Source: Phycisphaerales bacterium
GTDB lineage: Bacteria > Planctomycetota > Phycisphaerae > WQYP01
NCBI GenBank assembly: GCA_009781185.1
Contig: WQYP01000010.1
Span: 1-51,032 of the forward strand
Direction: 5' to 3'
Length of the DNA stretch: 51,032 nucleotides
Shown: positions 39,840 through 48,380 of the stretch, one piece after another
Numbering within the stretch: the first letter of the stretch is position 1
How the letters are laid out: each line of letters starts with the position of its first letter
Made by a program: the position numbers and the translations under genes
Notes under the pieces: model-generated
Database searches by the model: none
What the model saw: the letters and a program-made list of their open reading frames with translations, nothing else
Told to the model about the DNA's origin: nothing

Positions 39840-41102
39840 TCATTTGATCAGTTCTTGCAGTTTGAAGATGGGCAGCAGCATGCCGATGACGATGGTGCCG
39901 ATGATCGAGGCCATGATGAACAGCAGCAGGGGTTCGGCGAGGGCGACGAGCATGCGAAGTTTGCGATCCAGTTCGGACTCATAGGAAATCGAGAGACGGA
40001 CGAGTTCCTTGTCGAGTCGGCCGGTTTCCTCGGCAATCGCGATCATCTCGACGACAGTCGCTGGGAAAAGTTTTTCGGAGGAGCCCAGGGCGCGAGCGAG
40101 GGATTCGCCGCGCTGGACTTCCTCGATGCCGTGGGCGACGGTGTCGGCGAGCGTCTGGTTGCCGATCGCTTCCTTGGCGACTTTCAGCGAGGCGACAAGT
40201 GGAACGCCCGCGCCAAGCAAGGTGCCCAGCATGCGGCAGAAACGGACCATCGCGAAAAAGGCGACGACATTGCCAAGGCCGGGGACCTTGAGGATGAACT
40301 GCTCCATTTTGCGCTTACCGGCATCGGTGGAGATGTAACGATAGATGCCGAACACGATGGCGGCTGTCAGGCCGAGTACCACCAGGCCGGAGCGGGAGGT
40401 CATGGTGTTGCTGGCGTTGAGGATGATTTGGGTGAGGAAAGGCAGGTTGGCGCCGAAGTCGCTGAAGATGCCTTTGAACGTGGGGATGAAGAAGATCATG
40501 AGGAAGCCGACGACGCCGACGGCCATGAAGGCCAGGACGCAGGGGTAGACCAGTGCGGCTTTGACTTTGCCTTTGAGGTCCTGCTCGCGGGTGCGGAACT
40601 CGGCGATCTGGTTGAGGACGATGTCGAGGAAACCGCCGGCTTCACCGGCGCGGACCATCGCGACGTAGACGGTGGAGAATTGGCGGGGATGTTGAGCGAG
40701 TGCGTCGGCGAGAGCGGTGCCGCCGACGACGTCGTCGTGGATTTGGCTCCAGAGGGCTTGGGGACCGGAGGCTTTGGACTCGCGGCGGAGCAGGTGCAGG
40801 GCGCGGGCGAGAGGGACGCCGCCGGCGAGAAGACTGGCGAGTTCACGAGTGAAGGCTTCGACGTGGCGCTGTGTGACGCGGCCGGGCTTGGAGGCGGCGT
40901 TTGATCCGTTTTTGCCGAGCGAGAGTGATAAGGCGAAGGGTTTTACCGCGTTTTTTTTGCCGCTTCCCTGTTCTTCGACTTTGATGGGGGAGAGTCCTTT
41001 GGCGACGACGGCGGCGATGGCGGCGGCGCGGGAGTCGGCGGGGACGGAGCCGGAGATGGTTTTGCCGTCGGTGCTTAGGGCGGTGTAGTTAAAGGCGGTC
41101 AT
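39840..41102 (-). CDS. gspF: type II secretion inner-membrane platform protein GspF
   Basis: 420 residues with two T2SSF domains: RQHRQ-type first part (VTQRHVEAFTRELASLLAGG, PLARALHLLRRESKA), membrane helix (VYPCVLAFMAVGVVGFLMIF), second domain (GAGVPLVASLKVAKEAIGNQ), helix at the end (LLLFIMASIIGTIVIGMLLP). It forms the polytopic core on which GspE acts. GGAGG lies 5 bases before the ATG. The start of gspF is overlapped by the end of a short repeat-coded open frame (41089-41313). Confidence 0.96.
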   Translation of the reverse strand: MTAFNYTALSTDGKTISGSVPADSRAAAIAAVVAKGLSPIKVEEQGSGKKNAVKPFALSLSLGKNGSNAASKPGRVTQRHVEAFTRELASLLAGGVPLARALHLLRRESKASGPQALWSQIHDDVVGGTALADALAQHPRQFSTVYVAMVRAGEAGGFLDIVLNQIAEFRTREQDLKGKVKAALVYPCVLAFMAVGVVGFLMIFFIPTFKGIFSDFGANLPFLTQIILNASNTMTSRSGLVVLGLTAAIVFGIYRYISTDAGKRKMEQFILKVPGLGNVVAFFAMVRFCRMLGTLLGAGVPLVASLKVAKEAIGNQTLADTVAHGIEEVQRGESLARALGSSEKLFPATVVEMIAIAEETGRLDKELVRLSISYESELDRKLRMLVALAEPLLLFIMASIIGTIVIGMLLPIFKLQELIK

Positions 41103-41313
41103 GAGGCCTCCGGAGAGAAGCTAGAAGCCAGAAGCCAGGAGAATGACGAAATTCGAATGACGAATGACGAATCAAATCCGAATGACGGAATGACGAATGA
41201 CAGAAACTACCATGTTCACCCCGCAAAGCGGGGTCGCTACGAAGGTTTTGAACATTCGTCATTTGAACATTTGGATTTGATTCGTCATTCGTCATTCGAA
41301 TTTCGGATTTCAT
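41089..41313 (-). other. repeat-encoded 74-codon frame bridging gspE and gspF
   Basis: Its ATG overlaps the gspE stop (ATGA, GGAGGA just upstream) and its own stop lies 14 bases inside gspF. The sequence begins MKSEIRMTNDESNPN, the same as the leaders of the GspC-like protein and the lipoprotein, but here it is not fused to a gene. It could carry ribosomes across the repeat to the gspF start. Not counted as a normal gene. Confidence 0.5.
41141..41312. repeat. AATGACG-type palindrome, copy C (gspE/gspF junction)
   Basis: Same arms and CCCCGCAAAGCGGGG core as copies A and B, same orientation, but without the C9 tract. Confidence 0.85.
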
Positions 41314-43010
41314 TTTGTGTCCTCCGTGGCATGGACGAGTTGTTCTTCCTTGGTGTTGCGGACGACTTCTTCGATGGTGGTGCGTCCTTCACGGATGAGG
41401 CGCCAGCCGTCTTCGCGGAGGGAGTGCATGCCGGTTTCGGTGGCTTTTGTGCGGAGTTGGCCGGTGCTGGCGCGTTCGATGATCATGCCGCGGAGTTCTT
41501 CGGAGACGGGCATCATTTCGAAGATGCCGGTGCGGCCGCGATAGCCGGTGCCCATGCAGTTTCGGCATCCGCGGCCACGGTAGACGACTTCCGGGACGAG
41601 ATTGCCGTACTCGGCGCGGAGAGGAGCGAGGTCGGCGGCGGGGGTTTCTTCTTTGCATTGCTTGCAGATCAATCGCACCAGGCGCTGAGCGAGGACCATT
41701 TCAAGCGAGGAACTGACGAGGTACGGTTCGACGCCCATGTCGACGAGGCGTGTCATGGCGCCGGGGGCGTCGTTGGTGTGGAGGGTGGAGAAGACCAGGT
41801 GGCCGGTGAGGGAAGCTTGGACGGCGATTTCGGCGGTCTCGCGGTCGCGGATTTCGCCGATGAGCACGACGTCGGGATCGTGGCGGAGAATGGCTCGCAA
41901 ACCTGAGGCGAAGGAAAGGCCGGTTTTGGTGTTGACTTGAATTTGATTGATACCGCGGAGCTGGTATTCGACGGGGTCCTCGACGGTGATGATTTTGCGT
42001 TCGACATCGTTGATGTGAGTGAGTGCGGCGTAGAGGGTGGTGGTTTTGCCGGAGCCAGTGGGGCCGGTGACCAGGACGATGCCGTGGGGGAGGTCGAGGA
42101 TTTTTTCGAAGAGGAGGCTGTCTTTGTGTGCCATGCCGAGGTATTCGAGGCCGAAGGTCATGTCGCCGCGGTCGAGGATACGCAGGACGACGGCTTCGCC
42201 GTGGATCATCGGAATGACGGAGACACGCAGGTCGATGTCGCGACCGGCGACCTTGACACGGATACGGCCGTCCTGAGGGAGGCGTTTTTCGGCAATGTCC
42301 AGATGTGCAAGAATTTTGATACGTGAGATGATTGCGGCGTGATAGCGGCGGACTTCGGGGGGGATATTGGCTTCCTGAAGCAGGCCGTCGACGCGGTAAC
42401 GTACACGGAGCTGATTTTCAAAGGGCTCGAAGTGCACGTCGGTGGAACGGCGATCGAGCGCTTCGGAAAGGACCTGATTGACGAAGCGGATGATGGAGGC
42501 GTCTTCCGCGGCGGCGGAGAGGTCCATGTCGTCGGATTCTTCTTCGACGACTTTGACGCCGTTGTCGTCGGAGGCCATTGATTGCAATGTGTCGGCGCCG
42601 ATGCCCAGGTGCGTCTTGATGCAACGGTCGATTTCAGCGGTCGGAGCGAGCACCGGGCGGAGGTCCAGGCCGGTGGAAAGGGTCAGTTCATCAAGACCGG
42701 CCGTATCGAAGAGGCGACTGGTCGCCACCAGCACCGCGCCGTCTTCCTCACGTAGCGGCAAAAGATGCTGCTTGAGCAGCACACGGGCCGGGAAGCGGGC
42801 AAGAAATTCCTTGGGTGCGTTGTAAGCGGCCAAGTCCGCGAACGGCACTTCGAAATGGGCCGCGAGAGACTTGAGCACACGATCCTCAGGCGCAGCCGCT
42901 CGAAGGGCGTCTTCCAAAAGCACGCCCTGGGAAACCTGGTCGCGTACCTTCGCAACGGCTGTAGCATCGAGGACGGCATCTTGCACGAGAATGTTCAGAA
43001 CGTCGTTCAT
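41310..43010 (-). CDS. gspE: type II secretion ATPase GspE
   Basis: Cytoplasmic hexameric ATPase that powers pseudopilus assembly, 566 residues from ATG 43010 (two alternative starts six bases upstream). N1 domain (EDALRAAAPEDRVLKSLAAH, with the FPARVLLKQHLLPL segment), then the core: Walker A GPTGSGKTTT, Asp box ITVEDPVEYQ, Walker B VLIGEIRDRET, His box GHLVFSTLHTNDA, and the tetracysteine zinc site (CKQC and CRNC). First gene of the secretion block proper; a hairpin (43061-43090) and A-rich simple repeats separate it from the Gly-rich gene upstream. Confidence 0.96.
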   Translation of the reverse strand: MNDVLNILVQDAVLDATAVAKVRDQVSQGVLLEDALRAAAPEDRVLKSLAAHFEVPFADLAAYNAPKEFLARFPARVLLKQHLLPLREEDGAVLVATSRLFDTAGLDELTLSTGLDLRPVLAPTAEIDRCIKTHLGIGADTLQSMASDDNGVKVVEEESDDMDLSAAAEDASIIRFVNQVLSEALDRRSTDVHFEPFENQLRVRYRVDGLLQEANIPPEVRRYHAAIISRIKILAHLDIAEKRLPQDGRIRVKVAGRDIDLRVSVIPMIHGEAVVLRILDRGDMTFGLEYLGMAHKDSLLFEKILDLPHGIVLVTGPTGSGKTTTLYAALTHINDVERKIITVEDPVEYQLRGINQIQVNTKTGLSFASGLRAILRHDPDVVLIGEIRDRETAEIAVQASLTGHLVFSTLHTNDAPGAMTRLVDMGVEPYLVSSSLEMVLAQRLVRLICKQCKEETPAADLAPLRAEYGNLVPEVVYRGRGCRNCMGTGYRGRTGIFEMMPVSEELRGMIIERASTGQLRTKATETGMHSLREDGWRLIREGRTTIEEVVRNTKEEQLVHATEDTK

Positions 43011-43060
43011 CAACACTCAAAAATCGAAAATCAAAAATTAAAAATCGACAATGACAAAGG

Positions 43061-43090
43061 AGGGGCCGCGGCAAGGGCGCCGCGACCCCC
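43061..43090. terminator. GC-rich hairpin between Gly-rich gene and gspE
   Basis: AGGGGCCGCGGC / GCGCCGCGACCCC with loop AAGG. No T-run follows on the minus strand, so it may stabilise or attenuate the transcript rather than end it. Confidence 0.4.
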
Positions 43091-43110
43091 CAAAGGAGGA
43101 GGCAAATGAA

Positions 43111-43683
43111 CTACTCGAGGATGTTGCGGGAAACCAGGATGGCTTCCTGCTTGACGGTGACGACTTCCTTGAGTTCGCTCTGGGCCTTGGTGAGATCTTC
43201 CCGGGCCTTGGTGCGGGCTGCGCGGAGGGCGTCGAGCTTGGCTTTGATCTGCTCGGCGGTGGAATCTTTGTTGTCCAGCGTAGCGCGGAGATCGTTGGAA
43301 GCCTTCGCTACGGGACTCTCGGGGGTGGCGGGAGCATTGCCGCCGCCGTTACCGGCGTTGCCAGCATTACCGCCGCCGCCCGGACCACCAGGACCGCCAC
43401 GGAAACCGCGACCGCCGGCGAACTGCTGCATGCGCAGATCGTTGATCTTCTGAATTTTGGGTTCGAGGACTTTCCATTCGTCGTCGGTGGCGCCCAGGTC
43501 CGTTTTGAGCTGAGCCATGCGAGCGGCCGGATCAAAGCGACCGCCGCCACCTGCACCGCCGCCACCACCGCCGCCGCCACGACCACCGCGACCACCACCG
43601 CCGCCGCCACCGGCGGCCTGCGCAAGGGCCAGCGATGCGATCAAGCACACGCCCAACATGAAGAAGAATAATTGTTTTTTCAC
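43111..43683 (-). CDS. Gly-rich secreted protein with helical C-terminus
   Basis: 190 residues from GTG 43683, which has AAGGAG 6 bases upstream and gives a proper signal peptide (VKKQLFFFMLGVCLIASLAL, cleaved after AQA). A poly-Gly/Arg stretch follows, then charged helices (MAQLKTDLGATDDEWKVLEP; AEQIKAKLDALRAARTKARE; DLTKAQSELKEVVTVKQEAI) separated by a second Gly-rich region. The helical part recalls Spy/CpxP-type periplasmic proteins such as its neighbour, and the pair may be related. Function unknown. Sits between the Spy-like gene and gspE on the same strand. Confidence 0.7.
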   Translation of the reverse strand: MKKQLFFFMLGVCLIASLALAQAAGGGGGGGRGGRGGGGGGGGAGGGGRFDPAARMAQLKTDLGATDDEWKVLEPKIQKINDLRMQQFAGGRGFRGGPGGPGGGGNAGNAGNGGGNAPATPESPVAKASNDLRATLDNKDSTAEQIKAKLDALRAARTKAREDLTKAQSELKEVVTVKQEAILVSRNILE

Positions 43684-43756
43684 TGCGAGCTCCTTCGAAG
43701 AAACAGGTAAATATGTTCGCTCCGCCACGTAGCGGAGACGGTTTTTTTATCCTTAT

Positions 43757-44368
43757 TCAACCACCAGCGTTCGTACCGACCGAACCCCCGGCAGAGCCAG
43801 GGGCTAACGATTGCCCCGGTTGCGAAGCGGGGCTGCGGCGCGAAGCGGGGCCGCGGTTGCGGTCACCGCCCCGAGGACCTCGGCCGAGCGGAGCGTTCTT
43901 TAACATCTCCTCATACTCCGCACGCTGCTTGTCGTTGAGAATCGCCTTGGTTTTATCGACCGCGGCCTGGTACACCTGACGACGTTCCTCGTCGAGCTGA
44001 TCCAACTGCTGGCGATATTTCTTCTGAATATCGTCGAAAACGGTTTTCTGCGACTCGGAAAGAAGCGCCTGAATGGCGTCATCGCGTTCCTTCTGGAATT
44101 GCGGGTGACGTTCGAAACGGGATTGGCGTGAGGTATCCCAGTCGGACCAGATGGCCTTGAGCTGTTCGCTCTGGGCGGGGGTCAGGGCGAGTGCTTCGGT
44201 GAGCGAGGGGCGTGTTGTTGGGTGCCGGCCACTACCGTTTCCCACCGTCCTTTCGCCGGGATGAGTGTCGGCGACGGATTTGGTGCGGGCTACGCCTTGG
44301 CCGACGAGAAAGCCAGCGCCAAGGGCCGCAATGAAGAGCAGAACGATCAAAAATTTGATTCGAATCAT
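43757..44368 (-). CDS. Spy/CpxP-like (LTxxQ) periplasmic protein
   Basis: 203-residue membrane-anchored periplasmic protein: N-terminal helix (FLIVLLFIAALGAGFLVGQG), then LALTPAQSEQLKAIWSDWD with the LTxxQ motif and long helices (AIQALLSESQKTVFDDIQKK; QAAVDKTKAILNDKQRAEYE), the pattern of Spy/CpxP/ZraP-type chaperone or metal-sensing proteins. The Gly/Arg/Ser tail is read through a REP-like unit (QSLAPGSAGGSVGT). Its ATG overlaps the stop of the anti-sigma gene by four bases. Likely part of an envelope-stress module with that gene. Confidence 0.75.
   Translation of the reverse strand: MIRIKFLIVLLFIAALGAGFLVGQGVARTKSVADTHPGERTVGNGSGRHPTTRPSLTEALALTPAQSEQLKAIWSDWDTSRQSRFERHPQFQKERDDAIQALLSESQKTVFDDIQKKYRQQLDQLDEERRQVYQAAVDKTKAILNDKQRAEYEEMLKNAPLGRGPRGGDRNRGPASRRSPASQPGQSLAPGSAGGSVGTNAGG
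43781..43809 (-). repeat. REP-like palindrome in the Spy-like 3' end
   Basis: Minus strand CGTTAGCCCCTGGCTCTGCC then GGGGGTTCG. Same unit as 34046-34073 and the arms of 2628-2691. Confidence 0.75.
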
Positions 44369-44874
44369 TGGCTCTTCCCCCCCGGAATGGCAACAGCGTT
44401 ATGCGCGGAGAGGCTGGCGATCATCCACTGGCCCATCGCGGTCTCGGGCGTGTTGTCGAGCGATTCATCGGCAAGTTGAACCGCGTCGCGTTCCCAAACG
44501 GCTGGGGCAGCAGGGACGGAAGAGATGACGGAGGCGGTGGAAACGATGGGGGCGGTGACGTGAGGTTGCATGAGCAGCAGGCAGCCGACGAGGGCGAGGC
44601 AGGCCGCGATGCCTGAGAGAAGTCCGATGAAGCGTTCCATCGCGATCACAGGCCGGCGAACGGCTGATTCGATCGAAGCGTGAAGCCGCTCAAGCAATAC
44701 CGGCGAAGGGGCAGTCAGCGGAAGTTGCTGAAGCACCGCAGAGGTTTGCCGCAGAGCAGTGAGTTCCCTGGAACAATCCGGGCACTCCGCCAGATGCGTT
44801 TCGACCTGAGCACGGAGGTCCGACGGGAGTTGACCGTCCAGGTAAGCACTGAGGCGATTGGAAACGTGTTCCAT
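44365..44874 (-). CDS. zinc-finger anti-sigma factor
   Basis: Membrane anti-sigma factor, 169 residues from ATG 44874 (AGGAG 7 bases upstream, MEHVSNRLSAYLDGQL). The zinc-binding anti-sigma domain shows HLAECPDCSREL (HxxxCxxC). One membrane helix (GIAACLALVGCLLLM) and a periplasmic tail with VWERDAVQLADESLDNTPET. Such proteins hold an ECF sigma factor that is normally encoded directly upstream; here the upstream position is taken by a palindromic repeat and the ABC exporter, so no cognate sigma gene is present in the window. Overlaps the Spy-like gene downstream. Confidence 0.85.
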   Translation of the reverse strand: MEHVSNRLSAYLDGQLPSDLRAQVETHLAECPDCSRELTALRQTSAVLQQLPLTAPSPVLLERLHASIESAVRRPVIAMERFIGLLSGIAACLALVGCLLLMQPHVTAPIVSTASVISSVPAAPAVWERDAVQLADESLDNTPETAMGQWMIASLSAHNAVAIPGGKSQ

Positions 44875-44944
44875 GAAAAAGCTCCTGTGACAGCCTATTA
44901 GTGGCGCAATGGAAGCAAAAACTTCCCACAACGGACATAGAACT

Positions 44945-45100
44945 CGTAAAATTCGTGAAAGTCGTAAAATTCGTGGAAAAGCGATCGCCTCTCGGCTCGC
45001 GGCTAAACGTTTCTGACGTCATGAACCCCTCCACGAATTTTACGACTTTCACGAATTTTACGAGTTCGTGTCAGATGGCCGCCTGAAGCGTCATGCACCC
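44945..45100. repeat. about 150-bp palindromic repeat R150, copy 1
   Basis: CGTAAAATTCGTGAAAGTCG... pairs with ...CGACTTTCACGAATTTTACG around a core with CGGCTCGCGGCTAAACG (minus strand TTTAGCCGCGAGCC). Ends GCCGCCTGAAGCGTCATGCA. Copy 2 lies on the other side of the ABC exporter in the same orientation. Confidence 0.85.
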
Positions 45101-45120
45101 TACTCAGGCGTGACAACGCG

Positions 45121-47103
45121 CTAGCTCGCCAGGGCGGTGCGGAATTGGGTGTGGTAGAGGCGGGCGTAAAGACCGCCTTTGGCGAGGAGTTCGGCGTGGG
45201 TGCCGGTGTCGGTGATGCGGCCTTCCTGTAAGACGATGATGCGATCGGCGTGAAGGATCGTTGAAAGGCGATGAGCAATCACCAGGTTGGTGCGGTTCTG
45301 CATCAGGCGGGCGAGGGCTTCCTGGATCAGCTGTTCGGATTCGGAATCCAGGGCGCTGGTGGCTTCGTCGAGGATGAGGATTTTGGGGTCGCAGAGGAAG
45401 GCGCGTGCGATGGCCATGCGTTGTTTTTGGCCGCCGGAGAGCTTGGCGCCGCGTTCGCCCAGCAGGGTGTCGTAGCCTTCGGGGAGGATGGAGATGAACT
45501 CGTGGACTCTGGCGGCCTGTGCGGCGGCGATCATTTGATCTTCGGAAGCGTCGGGGCGGCCGTACATGAGGTTGTCGCGTGCTGTGCCGGAGAAGAGGAG
45601 CGTTTCCTGGGCGACCATGCCGATTTGGGAGCGTAGGGAGCGGAGGTTGAGATTTTTGACGTCGATGCTGTCGATGAGGACGCGGCCGGACTGCGGGTCG
45701 TAGAAGCGTGGGATGAGTTGCATCATGGTGGTTTTGCCGGAGCCGGAGGGACCGACGATAGCGATGATTTCGCCGGGAGAGACGGAGAGCGAAATATTGT
45801 GCAGGACGAAACGGGGAATATTTTCGATTTTTCCCCCCCCAGATTTTTGATTTTCGATTGGGGGGAGCGTGGCGTCAGTTTTGGCGGGGTCGGGAGTGGG
45901 ATAGGCGAATGAGACATTTTCGAGGATGACGGCACCTTGGAGTTTGTTGAGACGAATGGCGTTGGGCTTTTCCTGTACGTCGGGCTGAATGTCGAAGACT
46001 TCGAAAATACGCTCGATGGCGGCAAGGGAGTTATGGAGAATCGTATTCATCTCGGAGATGCGGTTGATCGGGAGGTAGAGTTCGCGGATGAGGAAGGTGA
46101 AGGCGATGACGGTGCCGGGGGTGACGTAGCCGTAGTAGAGTCGGTAGCCGCCGTACCAGACGAGTGCCAGGGTCGCCATTTGCGTGAGCCATTGGACGAT
46201 GGAGTTGGCCAGCGTGGTGGTTTTGACGTTGGTCATGGTGAGGTGGAAAAGCTTGCGTGCGCCGGCGAAGAAGGAGCGAGCTTCGGCTTGTTCTCTTGCG
46301 AAAGCTTTGACGACGTGGATGCCGGCGACGCGTTCCTGGATGTCGCCGGAGAATTCTTCGAGGGCTTCCTGTACGGCCATGGAGGTCATCTTCGAACGTC
46401 GGCCGAAGGTTCGCATGGAAAGGATGTAGAAGGGAAAGACGGCCAGCGTGGCGAGGGTCAGCGGGACGTCCATGGAGAACAGGACGAACAGGTAGAACGA
46501 ACAGGAGATCAGGTCGAGCCAGATGTTGCTCATGGCGTTGCCGACGAAGTTCTGGGCGAGGGCGATGTCGGCCATGAGACGTGAGACGATGCCGCCGGAC
46601 TGGCGGGTGGTGAAGAAGGAATGCGACATGCGCGTGATGTGCTGGTAGAGGTCGGTGCGGAGGTCAAGCATGATGCGATGGCCGGCGAGCTGGGCGAGGT
46701 AGGAACGGTAGTAGATGCTCACGCCCCAGATGCCGTAGAGGACGACGAGGGTGCAGACGAGGACGTTGAATGGGGTCCAGGCGGAGTCGGTCTGCCAGGA
46801 GGCTGGGAGTTGGTGGGAGAGCCAGAGGGTGTAGCGATCGATGAGGTCTGCGACGAAGTCGGATTTGGCGGCCCTGGCGGCGGAGGTCGTAGAAGGAACC
46901 AGACGATCGGTGAGATAGCGGATGGAGAGAGCGGTGGTGGAGGGAAGAATAAACTTAACGCAGCCGAAGAGAATCGCGGCCGTGGTGAGGCCCATGTAGG
47001 GATAAATGTAGCGTAGGAATCGACGGAGAGCGTGTCGGTTGGGATCGCGTGGCGGAGCGTCAACCCGGATGTGGATGTTTTTAAGTTTGATGCCGCCTTC
47101 CAT
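45121..47103 (-). CDS. ABC exporter (MsbA-like, fused membrane and ATPase domains)
   Basis: Half-size ABC exporter working as a homodimer, probably for lipid, glycolipid or peptide. From ATG 47103 660 residues: about six membrane helices (YPYMGLTTAAILFG; LVVLYGIWGVSIYY; IWLDLISCSFYLFVLFS; TLAVFPFYILSMRTFG), then the nucleotide-binding domain with Walker A GPSGSGKTT, signature LSGGQKQRMAIARA, Walker B ILILDEATSALDSE and H-loop VIAHRLST. Between the A-loop (VSFAYP) and VLHNISLSV there are about 30 extra residues (PPIENQKSGGGKIENIPR in the middle) encoded by an AATCGAAAATCAAAAATC repeat and a G8 tract. A longer start at 47169 would lie in the flanking repeat. The gene is bracketed by R150 copies. 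Confidence 0.93.
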   Translation of the reverse strand: MEGGIKLKNIHIRVDAPPRDPNRHALRRFLRYIYPYMGLTTAAILFGCVKFILPSTTALSIRYLTDRLVPSTTSAARAAKSDFVADLIDRYTLWLSHQLPASWQTDSAWTPFNVLVCTLVVLYGIWGVSIYYRSYLAQLAGHRIMLDLRTDLYQHITRMSHSFFTTRQSGGIVSRLMADIALAQNFVGNAMSNIWLDLISCSFYLFVLFSMDVPLTLATLAVFPFYILSMRTFGRRSKMTSMAVQEALEEFSGDIQERVAGIHVVKAFAREQAEARSFFAGARKLFHLTMTNVKTTTLANSIVQWLTQMATLALVWYGGYRLYYGYVTPGTVIAFTFLIRELYLPINRISEMNTILHNSLAAIERIFEVFDIQPDVQEKPNAIRLNKLQGAVILENVSFAYPTPDPAKTDATLPPIENQKSGGGKIENIPRFVLHNISLSVSPGEIIAIVGPSGSGKTTMMQLIPRFYDPQSGRVLIDSIDVKNLNLRSLRSQIGMVAQETLLFSGTARDNLMYGRPDASEDQMIAAAQAARVHEFISILPEGYDTLLGERGAKLSGGQKQRMAIARAFLCDPKILILDEATSALDSESEQLIQEALARLMQNRTNLVIAHRLSTILHADRIIVLQEGRITDTGTHAELLAKGGLYARLYHTQFRTALAS

Positions 47104-47161
47104 AGAGAATAGTGAATATAGCAAATCGGGAGCCGATTCGAAAGTGCGGCGAATGGTCGGT

Positions 47162-47349
47162 GGGTGCATGGCACTTCAGGCTGCTATCAAACACGAACGC
47201 GTAAAATTCGTGAAAGTCGTAAAATTCGTAGAAAAACGCTCGCCTGTCGGCTCGCGGCTAAACGTTTCGGGTGCCATGAACCCCTCCACGAATTTTACGA
47301 CTTTCACGCATTTTACGAGTCAGATGGCCGCCTCAAGTGTTATGCACCC
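47162..47349. repeat. R150 palindromic repeat, copy 2
   Basis: Core from 47200 matches 44945-45100. Extra outer arms GGGTGCATGGCACTTCAGGC (47162 on) and GCCTCAAGTGTTATGCACCC (ending 47349) make this copy a fuller inverted repeat. Confidence 0.85.
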
Positions 47350-47392
47350 ATTGTTGGTGCATTCGACGCAATGCGTAGGCGTTATACGTAAC

Positions 47393-47409
47393 GCGGGCAT
47401 CTTGCCCGC
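47393..47409. repeat. GCGGGCATCTTGCCCGC hairpin
   Basis: Perfect 7-bp stem with loop TCT, 18 bases before the ATG of the next gene. Single copy seen here in this exact form. Confidence 0.6.
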
Positions 47410-47427
47410 AAGGATAGGGGTTTGCGA

Positions 47428-48309
47428 ATGCCTGACGACACGACGAAAGCGATTCGGGTAAACGAGAAGTGGACGCTGCTGGCAATGCTGGCGGTGGTGG
47501 CGATTGCTGGCGGAGCGGTGTGGCGGTTGGGGTATTGGGACAAACTCGCGGCGCCATCGACGACGCTGCCGACGGCGGCTACGCAGAAAGGAGGAGGGGC
47601 AGTGGAGGCGCAGGATGCTCTGCGACCGCGCAGGAGAGACTGGACTCGCAGGCCGATGCCGGAGCCGCCGGGGGATTACATCCAGTGGCCGGACGAGTTG
47701 GAGAACCAGGGCACGACCGTGATTCGTGTTGGAAATGTACATTTGAACTTATCGTTGTCTATCAACGGGAACAGGAAGATCGTGGACGCACGGTGGGGGT
47801 ATCCGCGTCAGGAGCCGTCGCGTCCGGGAGGAGCGGGGGGAGCGGGGGTGGGGGCGGCAAATATGGCGATGCGGGTGTTGGCGGACCCCAAGCTGGCGGC
47901 GAGATACGACTTCACGGCAGAGCAGTTGGAGCAGTTGAAAAAGCTGAAGTTCACGCTGCCGGAGCTGGCGGCGGAAGATAAAAAGAAGATGACGGAATTG
48001 TTCCTGGCAGCGGCGAGGGCGCGGACGCAATGGCGGACGCAGGTAGCGAAGCGGGAGAAAAATCCATCGCTGCCGGAGCCGGAAAAGGAAAAAATGAAAT
48101 TTGTGGAGGCGGAATTACTGTTGAAAGTGGCGGCGGGAAAGTTGGCGGTCCCTCCTCACCCCCCTACCGAAATGGACGCAGCTGACGAGACGGAGGAGCA
48201 GGCGAGGAAGCTATTGCGGCCGGACCAACTAGACCTGATCGACAGCGGCTTTGACCGAACCGACGGCAGCCCCGACCGGCCGAGCTATCTGCGACGACTG
48301 ATACGATGA
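47428..48309 (+). CDS. membrane-anchored hypothetical protein
   Basis: 293 residues from ATG 47428 (a TTG six bases upstream is possible). One N-terminal membrane helix (LLAMLAVVAIAGGAVW, about 16-31), a low-complexity Pro/Arg/Gly-rich region (PRRRDWTRRPMPEPPGDYIQ, PSRPGGAGGAGVGAANMAMR), then charged helices (DFTAEQLEQLKKLKFTLPEL; AEDKKKMTELFLAAARARTQ). The FTAEQLEQLKKL segment resembles the helical LTxxQ pattern of Spy-like proteins, but I do not assign a family. It stands alone on the plus strand between the ABC exporter and OsmC. Confidence 0.7.
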   Translation: MPDDTTKAIRVNEKWTLLAMLAVVAIAGGAVWRLGYWDKLAAPSTTLPTAATQKGGGAVEAQDALRPRRRDWTRRPMPEPPGDYIQWPDELENQGTTVIRVGNVHLNLSLSINGNRKIVDARWGYPRQEPSRPGGAGGAGVGAANMAMRVLADPKLAARYDFTAEQLEQLKKLKFTLPELAAEDKKKMTELFLAAARARTQWRTQVAKREKNPSLPEPEKEKMKFVEAELLLKVAAGKLAVPPHPPTEMDAADETEEQARKLLRPDQLDLIDSGFDRTDGSPDRPSYLRRLIR

Positions 48310-48380
48310 GGACTGCAACGAGCATCCAGGGTGCATCCAGAATTCAGTTGTAATTCCGTGATGCTCGGCAGAGCGGTAAC

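Noticed and set aside
29661..41312. CRISPR array from the repeated AATGACG stretches
   Set aside because: No regular repeat-spacer spacing and no cas genes; these are tandem heptamers and palindromes.
44945..47349. Composite transposon around the ABC exporter
   Set aside because: The flanking repeats carry no transposase or open frame; kept only as a direct-repeat observation.
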